Assembly (NCBI RefSeq): GCF_000003815.2
Contig: NC_049983.1
Coordinates: 9,858,779 to 9,922,778, forward strand
DNA from: Branchiostoma floridae
Taxonomy: Eukaryota; Chordata; Leptocardii; Amphioxiformes; Branchiostomatidae
Direction: 5' to 3'
Length of the DNA stretch: 64,000 nt
Below the pieces are notes generated by a model. It was given only the letters and a program-made list of their open reading frames with translations. It did no database searches and was not told the DNA's origin. A program made the translations under genes and the position numbers. Of this stretch, positions 12,201 through 24,019 are shown piece after piece (position 1 is the first letter of the stretch; each line of letters starts with the position of its first letter).

Positions 12201-15132
12201 GGTGATGTGACTTTACGGGTTAGGGGAGTCGGTATAGTCATAATGCCTCTCTGGCAGCGAATAGAATGTCACAATCTAGCTAGTAGTCTGGTAATAACAA
12301 AACTGTCCTGTACGAGTCTTTGCTACTTTAAGTACTTAACCGTTAAGGTGCGGTGTGTTCGGTGACACTTGGTATAAACGTATTTTCGATGCCTCCCCTT
12401 CTAGTGACACAACTGTTGTGACCATATACGCGCTGGCTAACAACGACACGGACAGCTACTCAGCCATTGACCAGACCAAGGACTTTCTGACCGCTCAGCA
12501 GGTCTTGGACGTTCTCCAGGCTGACGCAACTACCGGCACGCCTAACTCTGCACTGACCACAGGGGACTTCAACCAGTACGCCATCACTAACGTAAGGGTC
12601 ACAGTGTACTACGATAGTGTATCAAATTTCACCATGATTTGAAACATAGTATCTCCCAGGCTCTTATGTCAGTGGACGATATTATGGGTATGCATCGTTC
12701 ACGTTTTTCATGCCAACACATGATATCAATGAATTATATTAGCCCTTATTGTTATGTTAGTAAGTATGTTAAGCTCTATTTTATACCTCTATTTTATACT
12801 TTGTGTAATAGTTGTTATTATACATTGTACGGTGTGCAATTGTCGTGCAATAAAGTTCTCTATGATACAACACCGTCCTTCGATACTGATAAATATGGAA
12901 TATGTTCCGCCCCTAAGGCGTCGCCAAAAAACACATCGTAAGAAAACGTATGTTCGTAACTATGCTAAGAGCCATGCCTATTGCCATTACACGTATCGCC
13001 ATCGCTAGTTACTATTGTGCAGTGTGCGAACATTTCAAAAGCCGACCTTATAAGCAAAACCTCCACTACGTTTGGTACAATGCGACATACAATGTTTCAA
13101 TAGTAATCTAGTAAGGGCTCAAAGCAGCATTGTGTAATACCAGGACAACACAGAAGGTAGATTGACCCACCTATATATGTTGTCCAGGTAGAAGAGGCGT
13201 TCCCGACGACCACTGTATCCACACCGTTCTACGACACGTGGTACGGCATCCTGACCATCGTGCTGTGCTCCGTGTTCGCCGTCATCCTGTTCGTACTGCT
13301 CATCGTGCTCATCGTCTGGTGCTGTAGGAAAAACAAGTGAGAATCATTTTTAGTTTGCACAGTGCAAGGCCATTGACCACTTCAACGCACCAATCTATGC
13401 ACACTGTGGCATCATCTCTTCTTCCTAAGCCAGAAACATCGAGCTTCGTCAAGTTTGCAAGTTTTCCCTACCCCATTTTTAGCCGGAATATCTGATTCAA
13501 ATCCTGGCCGGGAAGTAAAATGTGATGGAAGGAGAGGGGTGGGCTCCGTCTTTCAATACTATGCCTTTCGGATACGGTGGGTGAACGACCCACTTGCCAT
13601 TACGACCACTTAGTAACGGTCTTCAACTTTACCTTTGGTAATTTACTGTCATTGCTATATAAAATAATACAATCCTTCACAAGATAAGCTATAACGACAG
13701 ATGGCGTATACATACATTTAATAAAGCTAATTTCTTTAACGCTACAATGGCATGCATTTATCGATCCAGAAATTCCAAGGAACAACAAAAAAGACCACGG
13801 AGACCGGATACTCCGACTGTGATAGAGAACGCGTGGACGGACCAGAAGAAGACCACAGTCATCACCGACCAGGGCGGTAAGTTCTATAAGAATTTGGTAT
13901 TTATGCATTGTGTATAGGCTGTTGGGCACGAATTCTCACGCAGCACGTTCTGTATTTCCTTTGTCCACCAGCATATCTTCCATCTCCTCTCGGTGCAATG
14001 GGTGTATTCTGGCCCATCTCAAAAACTGTATAATGCAGTGATTGCCTTAGACCATCATACACATGTGATCTTCTAATGACGTGGTTGATTTTATGTTCTT
14101 GCAGGGTACAAACAAGACAGTGTCAAGCAGACCTCGGAGAATCCCCTGGTCTTGGTAAGTAAAGAAATGAGCATCTATCATTGCTGACAGTTAATTTGAA
14201 CTTACCTCTTCATCATGATTTGTGAAGCTACCAAATTAATATACGTCGTTGGTATGGCGTTGTCAGTCTAGCATCCTCCCAATTCTAGCTCTGATGAGTT
14301 CAGTATTGTCAAGCAATCATGGCCGTGGCCAGAATAAGATGAACACCGGGCCACAGCTTTGAGTCAACAATTTGCTTCTGTCATCTTTATGGCCATGACT
14401 ATTTGAGACAGTGACTTACCCCTGGTGTCCTGTTGTCTCCAGGCTGCTGCGACACAGTTCCAGAGACCCCGGCGGGTCCAGCCTGACCGGGTGCGTAAAA
14501 CTACCAACAACAGGACGGAGGTATCCTCCGCGGACCCCAGCAGACGGGAGTTCGACGGGCGGGCTGTCGATCCAGGTGTGGTTCACCACTATCATTCTAA
14601 TGCTCCAATATGGCTGTGGCGTCCCGTGTCTCAGATATGCAAATCTTTCATACAAATTGAATTATATGACTTGCCAATGATTATATCCCATTGGATAAGG
14701 TTGTAGAAGCTTTGTAACTGTGACTATGTATTACGGGTAATTTCGATGATACTTTGTGTGATTATCTTGAAGAAGAAAAACAAAGGAAGAAAGAAAAACT
14801 TCTAACGATCTTCTAATTGTCTTGTTATCGTAATATTAATATCATACATCATAACAACGATATATCGTGAGGAAACTGTTAAAAAGAAATCGAACAGCCA
14901 TGCGTAAGTTGTGGTTAACAGTATAAACTTCAAAGTGCACGTTTCAATTATCATGGCACACTCCCTGACGAAACATGTCACGAATCCCTGCTGACGAATT
15001 TCTGTATTTTTTTCCTCCCAAGCTACCGGCAAAACGTACCTGTACAACACGAGAACAGGTGCGCGGAAATGGCTGGACACCGCCAGGACCAACCTCAACA
15101 ACAAGCGGAACAACAACAGTAGCGAAGCTTGA
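268..15132 (+). CDS. Giant cadherin, 3' part of the gene (5' end outside window)
   Basis: Type I membrane adhesion protein. Exons: 268-442, 900-1230, 1892-2102, 2603-2778, 3157-3484, 3858-4001, 4469-4697, 5023-5174, 5588-5770, 6178-6561, 6926-10256, 10768-10988, 11502-11721, 12405-12591, 13188-13336, 13770-13876, 14105-14154, 14443-14575, 15023-15132. All have AG/GT borders and phases join into one frame of 2,272 codons before TGA. Eighteen repeat junctions are visible (DxNDNxP or the variant xxNExxP), with repeat-internal LDRE or LNYE motifs and DxD/DAD calcium motifs. No EGF or laminin G domains are seen. Near the C-terminus come a membrane-proximal module, one membrane span and a ~120-residue tail without a recognisable catenin-binding site. 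Several introns cut the repeats at the same place (D.STG, phase 1). It resembles non-classical, CDH23/protocadherin-like long cadherins; exact orthology is unknown. The acceptor at 13779 was rejected because it brings an early stop; 13769 keeps frame. Confidence 0.9.
1505..1650 (+). repeat. tRNA-derived SINE fragment in a cadherin intron
   Basis: The segment begins with TAGCTCAACTGG, an exact match to the RNA polymerase III box A consensus. About 65 bases downstream is GGCTCAAAACC, close to box B. The spacing is longer than in a working tRNA, and no tRNA cloverleaf with a CCA-ready acceptor can be drawn. It is therefore best read as a SINE head rather than a tRNA gene. The minus-strand open frame over this region is a shadow. 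Confidence 0.6.
2357..2535. repeat. Foldback (MITE-like) element in a cadherin intron
   Basis: The left end (AACCTCCTTCGCAGGGTTTT) is an imperfect inverted copy of the right end (CCCCTAAATACGGAGAAGG). The interior is non-coding. It sits between exons 1892-2102 and 2603-2778. Target-site duplication was not clear. Confidence 0.5.
6926..10256 (+). CDS. Single 3.33-kb exon carrying about eleven cadherin repeats
   Basis: This exon is open for 1,109 codons and holds eleven consecutive repeat junctions. In order they read NEFAP, NDNYP, NEFAP, NDNEP, NEFQP, NDNKP, NDNTP, NDNFP, NDNTA, NDNNP and NDNPP. Every repeat keeps an LDRE, LNYE or LNHE motif. It starts in phase 2 with the conserved TG-split position used by upstream introns and ends at a phase-2 donor after FYR/S. 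Upstream repeats are cut into exons of 144-384 bp, so this stretch has lost introns or was amplified as an intronless block. The NDNTA junction lacks the usual proline. Open frames on the other strand or in other frames inside this exon are shadows. Confidence 0.95.
10449..10640. repeat. Dispersed SINE-like repeat in a cadherin intron
   Basis: This contains a tail segment (gagtgaggaaagtgcc then tttcccgaggacacgacg) that recurs at 19,765-19,810 (gagtgaggaaat...gtgccttcccaagggcacaac) and in part at 54,890-54,915. A shared short tail at unrelated sites is typical of a SINE family. No coding potential is seen. Confidence 0.45.
10768..12591 (+). CDS. Membrane-proximal module of the cadherin (three exons), with a polybasic site
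   Basis: Exons 10768-10988, 11502-11721 and 12405-12591 encode a last degenerate cadherin repeat (SATDAD motif, no C-terminal NDN) followed by a non-cadherin stretch. That stretch alternates predicted strands (YIRVDTYDV; TVVTIYAL) with helices (SASQAAFLASLSALF; DFLTAQQVLDVL). It contains three cysteines and the run ARRRRLLQT, which fits a furin-type R-x-R/K-R motif. CDH23 and PCDH15 carry membrane-adjacent ferredoxin-like domains at the same place, so a similar fold is a reasonable inference; a SEA-like fold is the alternative. The GSVVV-type autocleavage motif of SEA domains is not visible. Confidence 0.6.
13188..15132 (+). CDS. Cadherin membrane span and cytoplasmic tail with WW-like C-terminal module
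   Basis: Exon 13188-13336 encodes a clear membrane span (WYGILTIVLCSVFAVILFVL and following hydrophobic residues) ended by WCCRKNK, a normal stop-transfer and possible palmitoylation site. The tail is built from four small exons, rich in Arg, Lys, Pro and Thr. The last two exons encode GRAVDPG|ATG (intron after the first base of the Ala codon) and then YLYNTRTGARKWLDTA. The latter aligns without gaps to the second half of a WW domain (G-R/K-x-Y-x-x-N-x-x-T-x4-W). No beta-catenin or p120 binding motif is seen, and the end SSEA is not a PDZ ligand. Confidence 0.85.
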
Positions 15133-16230
15133 TCAAGGCGCCCAGACTCTAAACTAACGTTACTTGTAAAATACGTGATGTAGCTTTGCTCTTAATGCCA
15201 CACTGGTTTGATAAGCTGTAGATGCCCACAGGACCAAACTATCGATATTTTGCTTTCATCTCTTGTGGTTAACTATACATTTCCATCGCACAGAAAAGGG
15301 AGTATCCGGTAACATCGATGAAGGTTAGACATTCAGGTAATAAGATATGCCAAAAAGCACTTATTCAAGCAACTGGATATGATTTTGGAAACGGTCAGAA
15401 GTTTCAACTAGCATCTGCTAGTTTTCGTCAGTGACCCTTGAGTAACTGGTTTTGGGCATATCTTATCCGGTAACGTTTTACAATGTTGGCATATAACGCA
15501 CTTGATTTATAATATCATTGATGAATATTTGATTTGTCATCTAGGTCAACCCATAGGTTAGATATATCCGTTAAATCAGATATTCCACTCAATGAGCATT
15601 TTCAAAGTAGAATTATAACAAACTTGAACCAGCATAATTTTGGGTCATATAAACAGTTTATCAAATTTGAGTGCCGTGGTAAGGAGTGTAAAACTAAATG
15701 CATATTTTACAAGCAAACGGTATTCTATATACATGTATTATTTTTGTACGACATAAATCTATGACAGGACTTCTAAAAATGTAGAATGTCGTCTATGTAA
15801 TGAATGATTTTGAATATGCTGCTTTTTTCTACTTTTGTACATATGTTTAACAAGGTTAAGATGTTCGATAAGTGTTCTTGAACAACACAATACCTGATAC
15901 AAAAAGAGAACAAACTTTTTACATGACAGGGAAAATCAGTCATCACAATGTGCTTTTTGTGCAGCTAAAAGAAAAAAAATCTTATATACTCAGGTCCAAC
16001 CTGGATTTTTTGTTGACAGGAATTCCAGTAATCACTATTGTATAAGGTATGGAGTTGTAGATATGTATATGTGTGTTTTGTGTGTTTGAAATGATGTCTC
16101 TATTAAATAGATGCCTTCGTTTTCTGAATAATTGTGTCGGACTCATGCACCACAAGTTGCTGTGCAATAACTAAATAAAAGAGATTTTATGTGTACATAT
16201 GATATGTTTTTGGTAGATTTTGTAATAAAG
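15133..16230 (+). other. Cadherin 3' UTR with polyadenylation signals
   Basis: After the TGA at 15,130-15,132 the sequence is AT-rich and non-coding. AATAAA hexamers occur at 16,174-16,179 and 16,224-16,229, giving two candidate 3' ends. The UTR contains a foldback element at 15,318-15,477. Confidence 0.55.
15318..15477. repeat. Foldback MITE family A, copy inside the cadherin 3' UTR
   Basis: Left arm: ggttagacattcaggtaata, then gatatgccaaaaagcac. The right arm is its inverted form, ending gggcatatcttatccggtaa. Relatives in the window: a fragment at 106-129, a fragment at 21,795-21,816, a copy at 31,955-32,073 and a longer copy at 33,343-33,618. If transcribed here, the mRNA would carry a long hairpin. 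Confidence 0.7.
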
Positions 16231-16486
16231 ATTGCTACCAGCATTTCTTGCGTTTGTCATTTTGTATGAAATGTATTTTCTGTGTAGCTACCTTCATAGG
16301 GAGACTAGAGACTGCGACCACCTAGCGACCAAACTGATTTCGTTTTGAATTATCTTTTTGCCTTCAAACCAGACTTTTACATCGCAGATTATATTCAAAT
16401 TATAAAGCAGTAAAGGGTCATCTGAAAATCCAATTCTGCTCGCTCAAAAGTTGCTCAAGTTCCCAAAAGTAGAATTCTACAAGAAT

Positions 16487-16694
16487 AAGACTAACGTCAC
16501 ATTTCCAAATCGGGGCCCGGCCGGGATGTTTATGGAAGCGAAAAAATTGAAATGTATACGTAAAAATATACACAAATAATGCTGATCACGACTATTCTCT
16601 TTATGTCTTGTGTAGTTTGGTGCTTTTGTATTATACTTTTCGTTCCCAAAAGTTGCCCGGCCCGGCTCCGGCTTGGAAATGTGACGTAGTCTTA
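16487..16694. repeat. Foldback MITE family C, full copy
   Basis: Ends are AAGACTAACGTCACATTTCC and GGAAATGTGACGTAGTCTT, an almost exact inverted pair. GC-rich sub-terminal blocks (cggggcccggccggg; ggcccggctccgg) are also mirrored. A second copy lies at 57,485-57,656 and a fragment at 19,574-19,630. The minus-strand open frame over it is not a gene. Confidence 0.75.
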
Positions 16695-18453
16695 AGAGGG
16701 CATTAAACTTTAAGTTAAGGCGTGTGAACGATAAATAAATCCCTTCGTTTGGATGTTTCCAACGGACACATTTTGACACTGGCTTTACACGGGACGGTCC
16801 ATTGATACGGTATCTGTTAGTGAAGCCGCCGGTACCATGCGTACCACGTCCCTTACCAAGCCGGCCTTTTGTTAAACCTATCCCCGCTGTCACACAGAAC
16901 GTTCTCCGCATCTGTTCATGTACGCACGTAGCGTCCGGCGGGGTATATTATCTCTCCGCGGTATGCCCTGCTCCATTAAGCATGGTACACAACTGTTTGT
17001 GTGGCGATGACTAACACACACATGCCACCTGTCAAGCCACGACGCCACAGAGACACGATCTACCAAAAAGTAGTCCCGGGTTGCCCAAACACACTCCCCC
17101 TACACCCACCTGTGTTTACCGATAACTTAGCTCAATATTTACCCTTCTTTTGTTAATTGGACATTACGAACTTAATAAAGTTAGATTACCCCGGCAATAG
17201 GATAAAGATTAAGTTGAAGAGCCCTGTAAACTTTAGTGGCGGTCTAGGATTGAAATTGTTTAAAAGAAGAGGTTGATAACGCTTAAGATTCTTTAAAACT
17301 GTTCTTCGGAAAAGAGGTGGCCTTTGGTAAGTGTTTGTCTTGTCCCTAACAACAGCGTGACAAAACTGACAAATATTGCCGCTACTTTGACAGGTATAGG
17401 CGCGTTGCTATGTCGCAAACGTCAAGCAAGCTGACGTGCTCTCTCTCAAATACCGTCCCCATTCCTTTTCTTGTTGTTTCTGCGTTTCCTTTCATCGGGA
17501 CATCCGTCCAAAGTGACAAAAGGTAACAAAAACCCGTTCTGACGTGTGCTGGCGGGTTTTGATATGGTTGCTTTGCTTTGTTGTGCCAAATATTTGGCAG
17601 GTTTGGCCACTAGATAGGTGACACAACTGGATTGACACAAGACGTGTTTGCCATATATAGGAAAACTCAGGGTTGTTGTAGAAAACATCAGTGATAGTGC
17701 ACAGTGTGTACCGCCTTGGATGATTACATGTGCCTCAGGACAGGTCAAGAGTGATATATTTCCTTTTCGTGTTGAGTGTGACGTTTGTACTGGGCGTTCC
17801 GCGCGGTGGATACTGTTAAGAGTTCCGGAACATTTCCGTCGCTGACGCCGGTTCGCACAGGTAAGAACGCTTAGAACTGTGTCTGTTTCCCTGTCCGCAC
17901 CTCTTGCCACGCCAACATGTAAGATATCGCCCATTACCTCTGGTGGCTGTAAGTGTGGAAATTAGCCTCTGTGTTACTTTAAAGGCCTTGGGGAATTCTA
18001 CTAGAGCAAATACCTGCCAAACCGTGTTGTGCAACGCATATGTGTGTACACGAGAGGCGTGCGTAGGTTAGGCCTCCCAAACTTGGTGGGTGGCGAAAAA
18101 GGTAGTAAATGATAGCTATTGTTGTAGTCAGCAAATTTCCCGCATTTGTGTTAAGCAGTTTTACAAAAGTCGTATTTTCATGTAATGTGTAAGTGTTAGT
18201 GATTTTGTAATTGTTGGTGGAATTAGTTGTTCCCTTGTTGCGTTCTTTCGTTAAGAGTATGTGTCAACATATCCCTTAAACTAGGCTTAACTGATATACT
18301 TAAAAGGATTTTCTTTGTGGAACATTTATCACAAAATAGAAAGAATAGTATGTAAAAGTTATGTCTGCGGTTATAGGAAATAAAATACCATTTTCCTTTT
18401 TTACAGGAGTTAGAATATGAAAACCACCAGATAACACAACTAAACTATCGGAC
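16695..18453. other. Cadherin to gene 2 interval; probable promoter and 5' UTR of gene 2
   Basis: There is no credible coding exon. 16,780-17,100 is relatively CpG-rich. A good donor (gcacag|gtaagaac) follows 17,860, and a pyrimidine-rich acceptor (tttttacag) ends at 18,406, 47 bases before the gene 2 ATG. A non-coding first exon ending at 17,860 and spliced to 18,407 is therefore plausible. The 162-codon minus-strand open frame at 17,446-17,934 has no recognisable domain. Confidence 0.4.
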
Positions 18454-21400
18454 ATGGCGAGCCACATTCTGCGGACTTCTATCATCTTTTTCATCGTCAT
18501 CAGTATCGGTGAGTAGGACTTAAACGTTAGTTTGCCTTTATCCGTGGGGTAGCCTATATCCGTTGTATTAAAAAAACGGGGTATTTAGGGATATCAAGTC
18601 GACGGATGTAGGTTTCAAATTGCAATATTTGCAAAGTATTGCTGTCTGAAAAACCACCATCTGTTGAGTTGATATCCCTAAATACTCCGATTTCAGATAC
18701 AACAGCTATAGGTTACCCCACGGATAAAAGTGAACTAGCGTTAAAATTATTGGTAAAACGTGAGTCCAAAAACTAGTACTGTTTACCCTGTGGGTAAACA
18801 ACCCTGTTTTTCTGTCGTATGCAAGTGCGCAATAACTGTCAGTTTATTTATCTATATCTACCTTTCAACGTGAAAAACGAGACAGATCATTTGAAAGGAG
18901 AGCACACTCTAGATACAAGGTAGTATCCACTAAATAATTAAGCTCCGTTAGGTGGATACAAATAAATATGAAATGGGGGTTGTTATTGGTAAAGATTGTG
19001 GCTGAACAGGTAAGTCAGTTGTGGCAAATTATACATTAAATTTGACAAAAATTAACAACAAGAAGTCCCTTCAAGCCTTTAAGAGTATTGTAGTCTCTTC
19101 AACACTTGTTATTTTATTGCGTACAACCAAGGACGCTATATAATGTCCTTAGAAAAACTTTGTTTTAAAACGTCCTCTGTGCTGCCTTATATATACCCTG
19201 GAATAATCTACATTTCGAGAGGAGTAGACAAAAATGTGGGAAAATGTGGGAAGTTGGTCAGTCTTCTTTGATATGTATTGGTTTGATGTCGGATTGGTAA
19301 CTGGTGGCGTTCGTTCGTGGATTTGTTTTCTCTCTTTCAGTTTTCTTTGTTTCCCTACGTATCAACTGGCGTTTGTGCCATGCATGTAACGTTACTTAAT
19401 GCATTTTCTTTAAAAAGGGAGAAAATGTGAAGAAAAAAAGATTCTTATCATATAAAAGACAACAAAACAAACTTATTTTATAAAGGACAACAAAACAAAA
19501 AAAGCACAACTAAATTAGTCATGAGCATATAAATATACTTTGTATATTCCTTGATAAACACTTTTATTTTTCGTGTCCGAAAATATCCCGACAGGGCCAC
19601 GTTGATAATTTGGAAATGTGACTGTAGCATATATAACTAAATTTGAATCTTAAGTTATAACGTGATCAAGGTGCGGCTTTCCTCAAATATGACGTCTCCG
19701 ACTTTACACCGGTTAAACCAAAGCGCGCTTCTGTCCAAAGCTTTGAGCTCAAATTCAGCTGAGTAGAGTGAGGAAATAGGTGTCAAGTGCCTTCCCAAGG
19801 GCACAACATTGTTAGAGATAGTACAAATATCTACAGTCAAGTAACCAACGTAGTTTATCACGTTCTGATTTGGTTAAAGTTCAGTCCTCACGAACTCTGT
19901 ACAGTTTTGATAAATAGGTCGATAAAACTGAAGGTCACAAAACACGTGTATACAAACAGAGTTATCGATATCGGTAATGTTCGTGTGCTAATGAGGAGTA
20001 TTTGATTAATGTTTTCGGTGCCATTAAAACGTCGTTTTTATCTTAATGATAACACTTCGACTTTGGGAAATAAATGATGCTTGTACAACGAAAACAAATA
20101 GGTATCTTTTACTTAGTATATGCCAATCATCATTAAACATCTGACGTGTATAGTCTTACATAATAGCGTTGGTGTCGTTTTAACTGTTAGTTTGTCTCAT
20201 TACTTTATTGTAAAAGGACAATGTTTCAGAGTAGCATAGGTAGTGTAATGCAGTGGCGCCCCCTTTCACCATGCACCTAGAGTGCAATGCATAATGCTCT
20301 TAACTTTCATCTGGTAGACTGTGAAGACAAATTCTATGTTGTACTGGATTAAGTACTACGAAGAATACTACCAGCTAACGCTGGAAGGACACGATTTCAA
20401 TGTTGTATTCGCAGTGTAATACAATGGCGCCCCCTTTCACTATGTTCTGAAAGTGCAATGCTCAAGTAACTTTTATCAACTAGACTGTGAAGACAAATTT
20501 TACGTTGTACTGGATTTAGCATTAGCCTTTTCAGCTTTAAAGATTGCAATTGATATTTTACTTTTCTAAAATATTTTTCATAACCAGGATACGTATCTGG
20601 TCAGACGTATAAGAACTGCCAGGCGTACAAAGATGACGGCTTCACGACGAACGGCCGCTACACCATAGACATAGACGACACGGGGAGCCTGACGTCATTC
20701 ATCGTGTACTGTGACTTCACGTCCAGTTCCACGGCCGTCACCATCATGAACCATGACAGCGAGACACGGACACAGATCACGGGCTTCGACAACGCAGGTA
20801 GGGAAAGGTTGGGCCATGTTGACTAGATTATCTGGATGACATCCGCGCGCGCATCAATTTTCGCTCGTGTCCAAAGAAAAAAGGTTTGAACCATACTTTA
20901 AACTGTACAAAGAAGCTCAAAATGAGCAAATATATGCCGTGGATTGAAACAAAAATCATTAAACGTATATTGACGTTATAGCATGTGAACGTCAATTCTG
21001 CGGTCAGAAAATGAGACGTGAGAGAATGAAAATGATAAAACTATCATATATATATTGGTCTTTATACCCTGTGTGACTGGTCACTTCTTTAACCTTCCTG
21101 ACAACTTCACATTCCACATTAAAGTCATTTGGGGAAGGGGGGGGGTCTTTTTATTCGCACGCTCGCATCAGATTTAGGGGTACAAGGGGATGTCATCCAT
21201 ATAATCAAATCAACGTGGCCTTATCAACGTGGCCTTATATGGCCTAACCAAGCAGGATTGCCATTCCTGTACTTCTTCTTTAGTTGATTGCTTGTTTCTA
21301 AATTTCTATTAGTAACGTTATATGTACACACGGTAACGATATCGCTTATCGCACTACAGGTGAGTATATCGACTCCATCGCGTACGAGGTGTCCATGACT

Positions 21401-23963
21401 CAGATCGCCGCTGTAGTCTCGGACTCGGCCTCCTGTCAGCAGCACCTCAAGTACGAGTGTATGCACAGCGCCCTGGGATTATCAGGTAAATAGCTGGACC
21501 GTCTAAGCATAATACACAAACATAAAATAGAGAAACATGGTGAGAGAGCTGTAGTCTTGGACACAGCCTCCTCATTAGCACCTCTAGTACGAGTATATGC
21601 ACATTGGACCTTTGAGGCATAATTTGTATACAAACATAAGGTAGAGAACAATGGGAAGTGATATAGTCTCGGACTCAGTCTTCTTGCAGGTTGACCACAA
21701 ATATACAGAAACACAAACAGACAGACACACGCACACACAGATTACAAAAACAATATGTCCATATTTCACGGTGCTAGCAAAAAGACCTCGATGAAAGTTA
21801 GACATCCAGATAATAAGACTTCTTACCTGTTTAAATTTTACGTCTAGGTGTTGTGTACAGATAGTACTGAGTAGCCCTTACGCGTGGTTTGTGCAAATAT
21901 CCTGAAACATATACACAAACACAAATAGACACACAGACACACAGAGAACAATACCTCTATTTTTTTCATGGATGTAACACATCAAATTCTTACGCGTGGT
22001 TACGGCTCGGTGTTATGTACAGATAGCAACCCGTACGCGTGGTGGGTAGACCGGTCCGGCGCACAGCAGACATACTGGGGAGGGGCCACGGGACTGGACG
22101 GCAAGTGCGCATGCGGGGTGGACGGCACCTGCGCCAGCGACCTGACGACGTCAGCGACGCTCACCTGTAACTGTGACGCGAATGACGCAACATGGAGAAT
22201 TGACGAGGTAAAGAGGAACTTCTGAACTTAGAAATAACAGTTAATAAACAGTCATTCTTGGGATCACAGAAATGCACCACACTACTCTGACTTAACGAAT
22301 CTGTAGATCTATGCAGAAAGATAAAGATAAATAAAATATCTTGCTGGTTGAATCTTGAGATCTTTACAAATAATCTCAAACAATACTGAAATTGTATGAT
22401 AAAAATGGAGATTGTTAAAAGAATCTGGAGATTGTTAGAAAATAATATCCACGCTGAGGTCATTATAATCCAAACAGTGGAATGAAAGTTTTCCAAAAAA
22501 ATCTCAACTCTGTAGGTATAAACTGAGTATAAGGTTAACAATGTTTAGTCCAAAATTAACCTGGAAGATGTTAAAAGTGTGATTATTACCACGTAAAATT
22601 GCTTCCTACCTAACAATTTCTTTTACGAGAATGAATGTCACATAATAAGCTATGCATGATCCTACAATCGTCAAAACAACCGTCAAACAGAACGAGACGA
22701 GGCACATATATGTTGATCGTATGTTAAATGCTATTATATATATTATATATATGTCATTGCATACAATCACCGTATTTTTTGCAAGGTTTGAAGTCTTGTC
22801 TTTTCTAAACAGGGTTACCTGACGGACAAGTCCGTCCTGCCCGTGACCATGCTGAGGTTCGGGGATACAGGACAGTCCGCGGAGGAGGGGTACGTCACAC
22901 TCGGCCCGCTGCTCTGTTATGCAGGTAGGCTTACCTGACAGTTTTCAACTTCATGATGAAGCAAAAAGTGTTTTTATAAAGTAGTCTTAAGGAGATAGAT
23001 GTGCAAAAGTTAGGTGTGACAGGTCGTTCAGTGTAATAGAACAAGCTTCTGTCGCACCGCGTGCCTTTTGTGTTACGTCGAAGGCGGTTATACAGGCTAT
23101 ATAAATTTAGATATAGATACAGATATTGTGTCGCAAGTCCTTTTCTGGTAGCTCTCTCACATTCTCACACGGTAATGTTTAACACATTTCAGCACGCTTT
23201 TCTTAATACATGGAGATGGCTACAGTACGATATTGTTCACATATACTCATCGTTGTAGATTTAAAAGTCTTTAAAAGGTCCTCGTGTTCATGTTTTTAAG
23301 TATAAGAACATTAAGTATATGAAACACAGAACGTAACAGTACATTTACTTAAAACGAACGAGCACAAAACAACAACACTAGTTCCTACCAGACTATATAT
23401 ATATATATATATAGGTTGCTGGAAAAAGAATAAGAAGAAATAGAAAAAGGCCAAAATACAGCTAAACAATATGCCAGAGAAATCAGGAAAAAAACTCGCT
23501 AAATCTTCAGTCGTATCATTCTGAAATTTTCTACTATTTTTTCAGTAACCTATGCACAATGGTAGATACTACAAAACACGTATAACGTTATATAGCAAAG
23601 GTAGAGTTTGTGATTGTGGGCGTGTCTCTCCCCCCACTAAAGGCGAGTCCACCACCATTCCTCCCGTCACAGCCACGCCCACCCCCTGGGTCCAGACGGC
23701 GGCGGGCATAACTGTCATCATCATCTGTATCCTCATCTTCATCGGGATAGTCATCATGCTGAACTTCTGTCTATGCGCCCCCTGGTGGCGCGGCGTGTGT
23801 ACCCGCTACTGCGGCTGCTGTAAGTGCTGTGACTGCTGTCTCTGCTGTGACGGGCCCTCAGTGCAGAAGTACGTCTCACATTAGTGTTCTTTCTAAAGTA
23901 CCAAGACCATAGCATTTCCAGAAATAAAACATAGTTCTGCTGCAGTACCAAAGTCACACAACC

Positions 23964-24019
<56 letters not shown>

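Noticed and set aside
13779-13876. Acceptor after attccaag for the first cadherin tail exon
   Set aside because: It shifts the frame into a TGA within 15 codons; the acceptor at 13,769 keeps the frame through to the tail module.
16477-16911. 144-codon minus-strand open frame
   Set aside because: Half of it is the family C foldback repeat.
17446-17934. 162-codon minus-strand open frame
   Set aside because: No domain, biased composition, and it overlaps the likely gene 2 promoter and 5' UTR.
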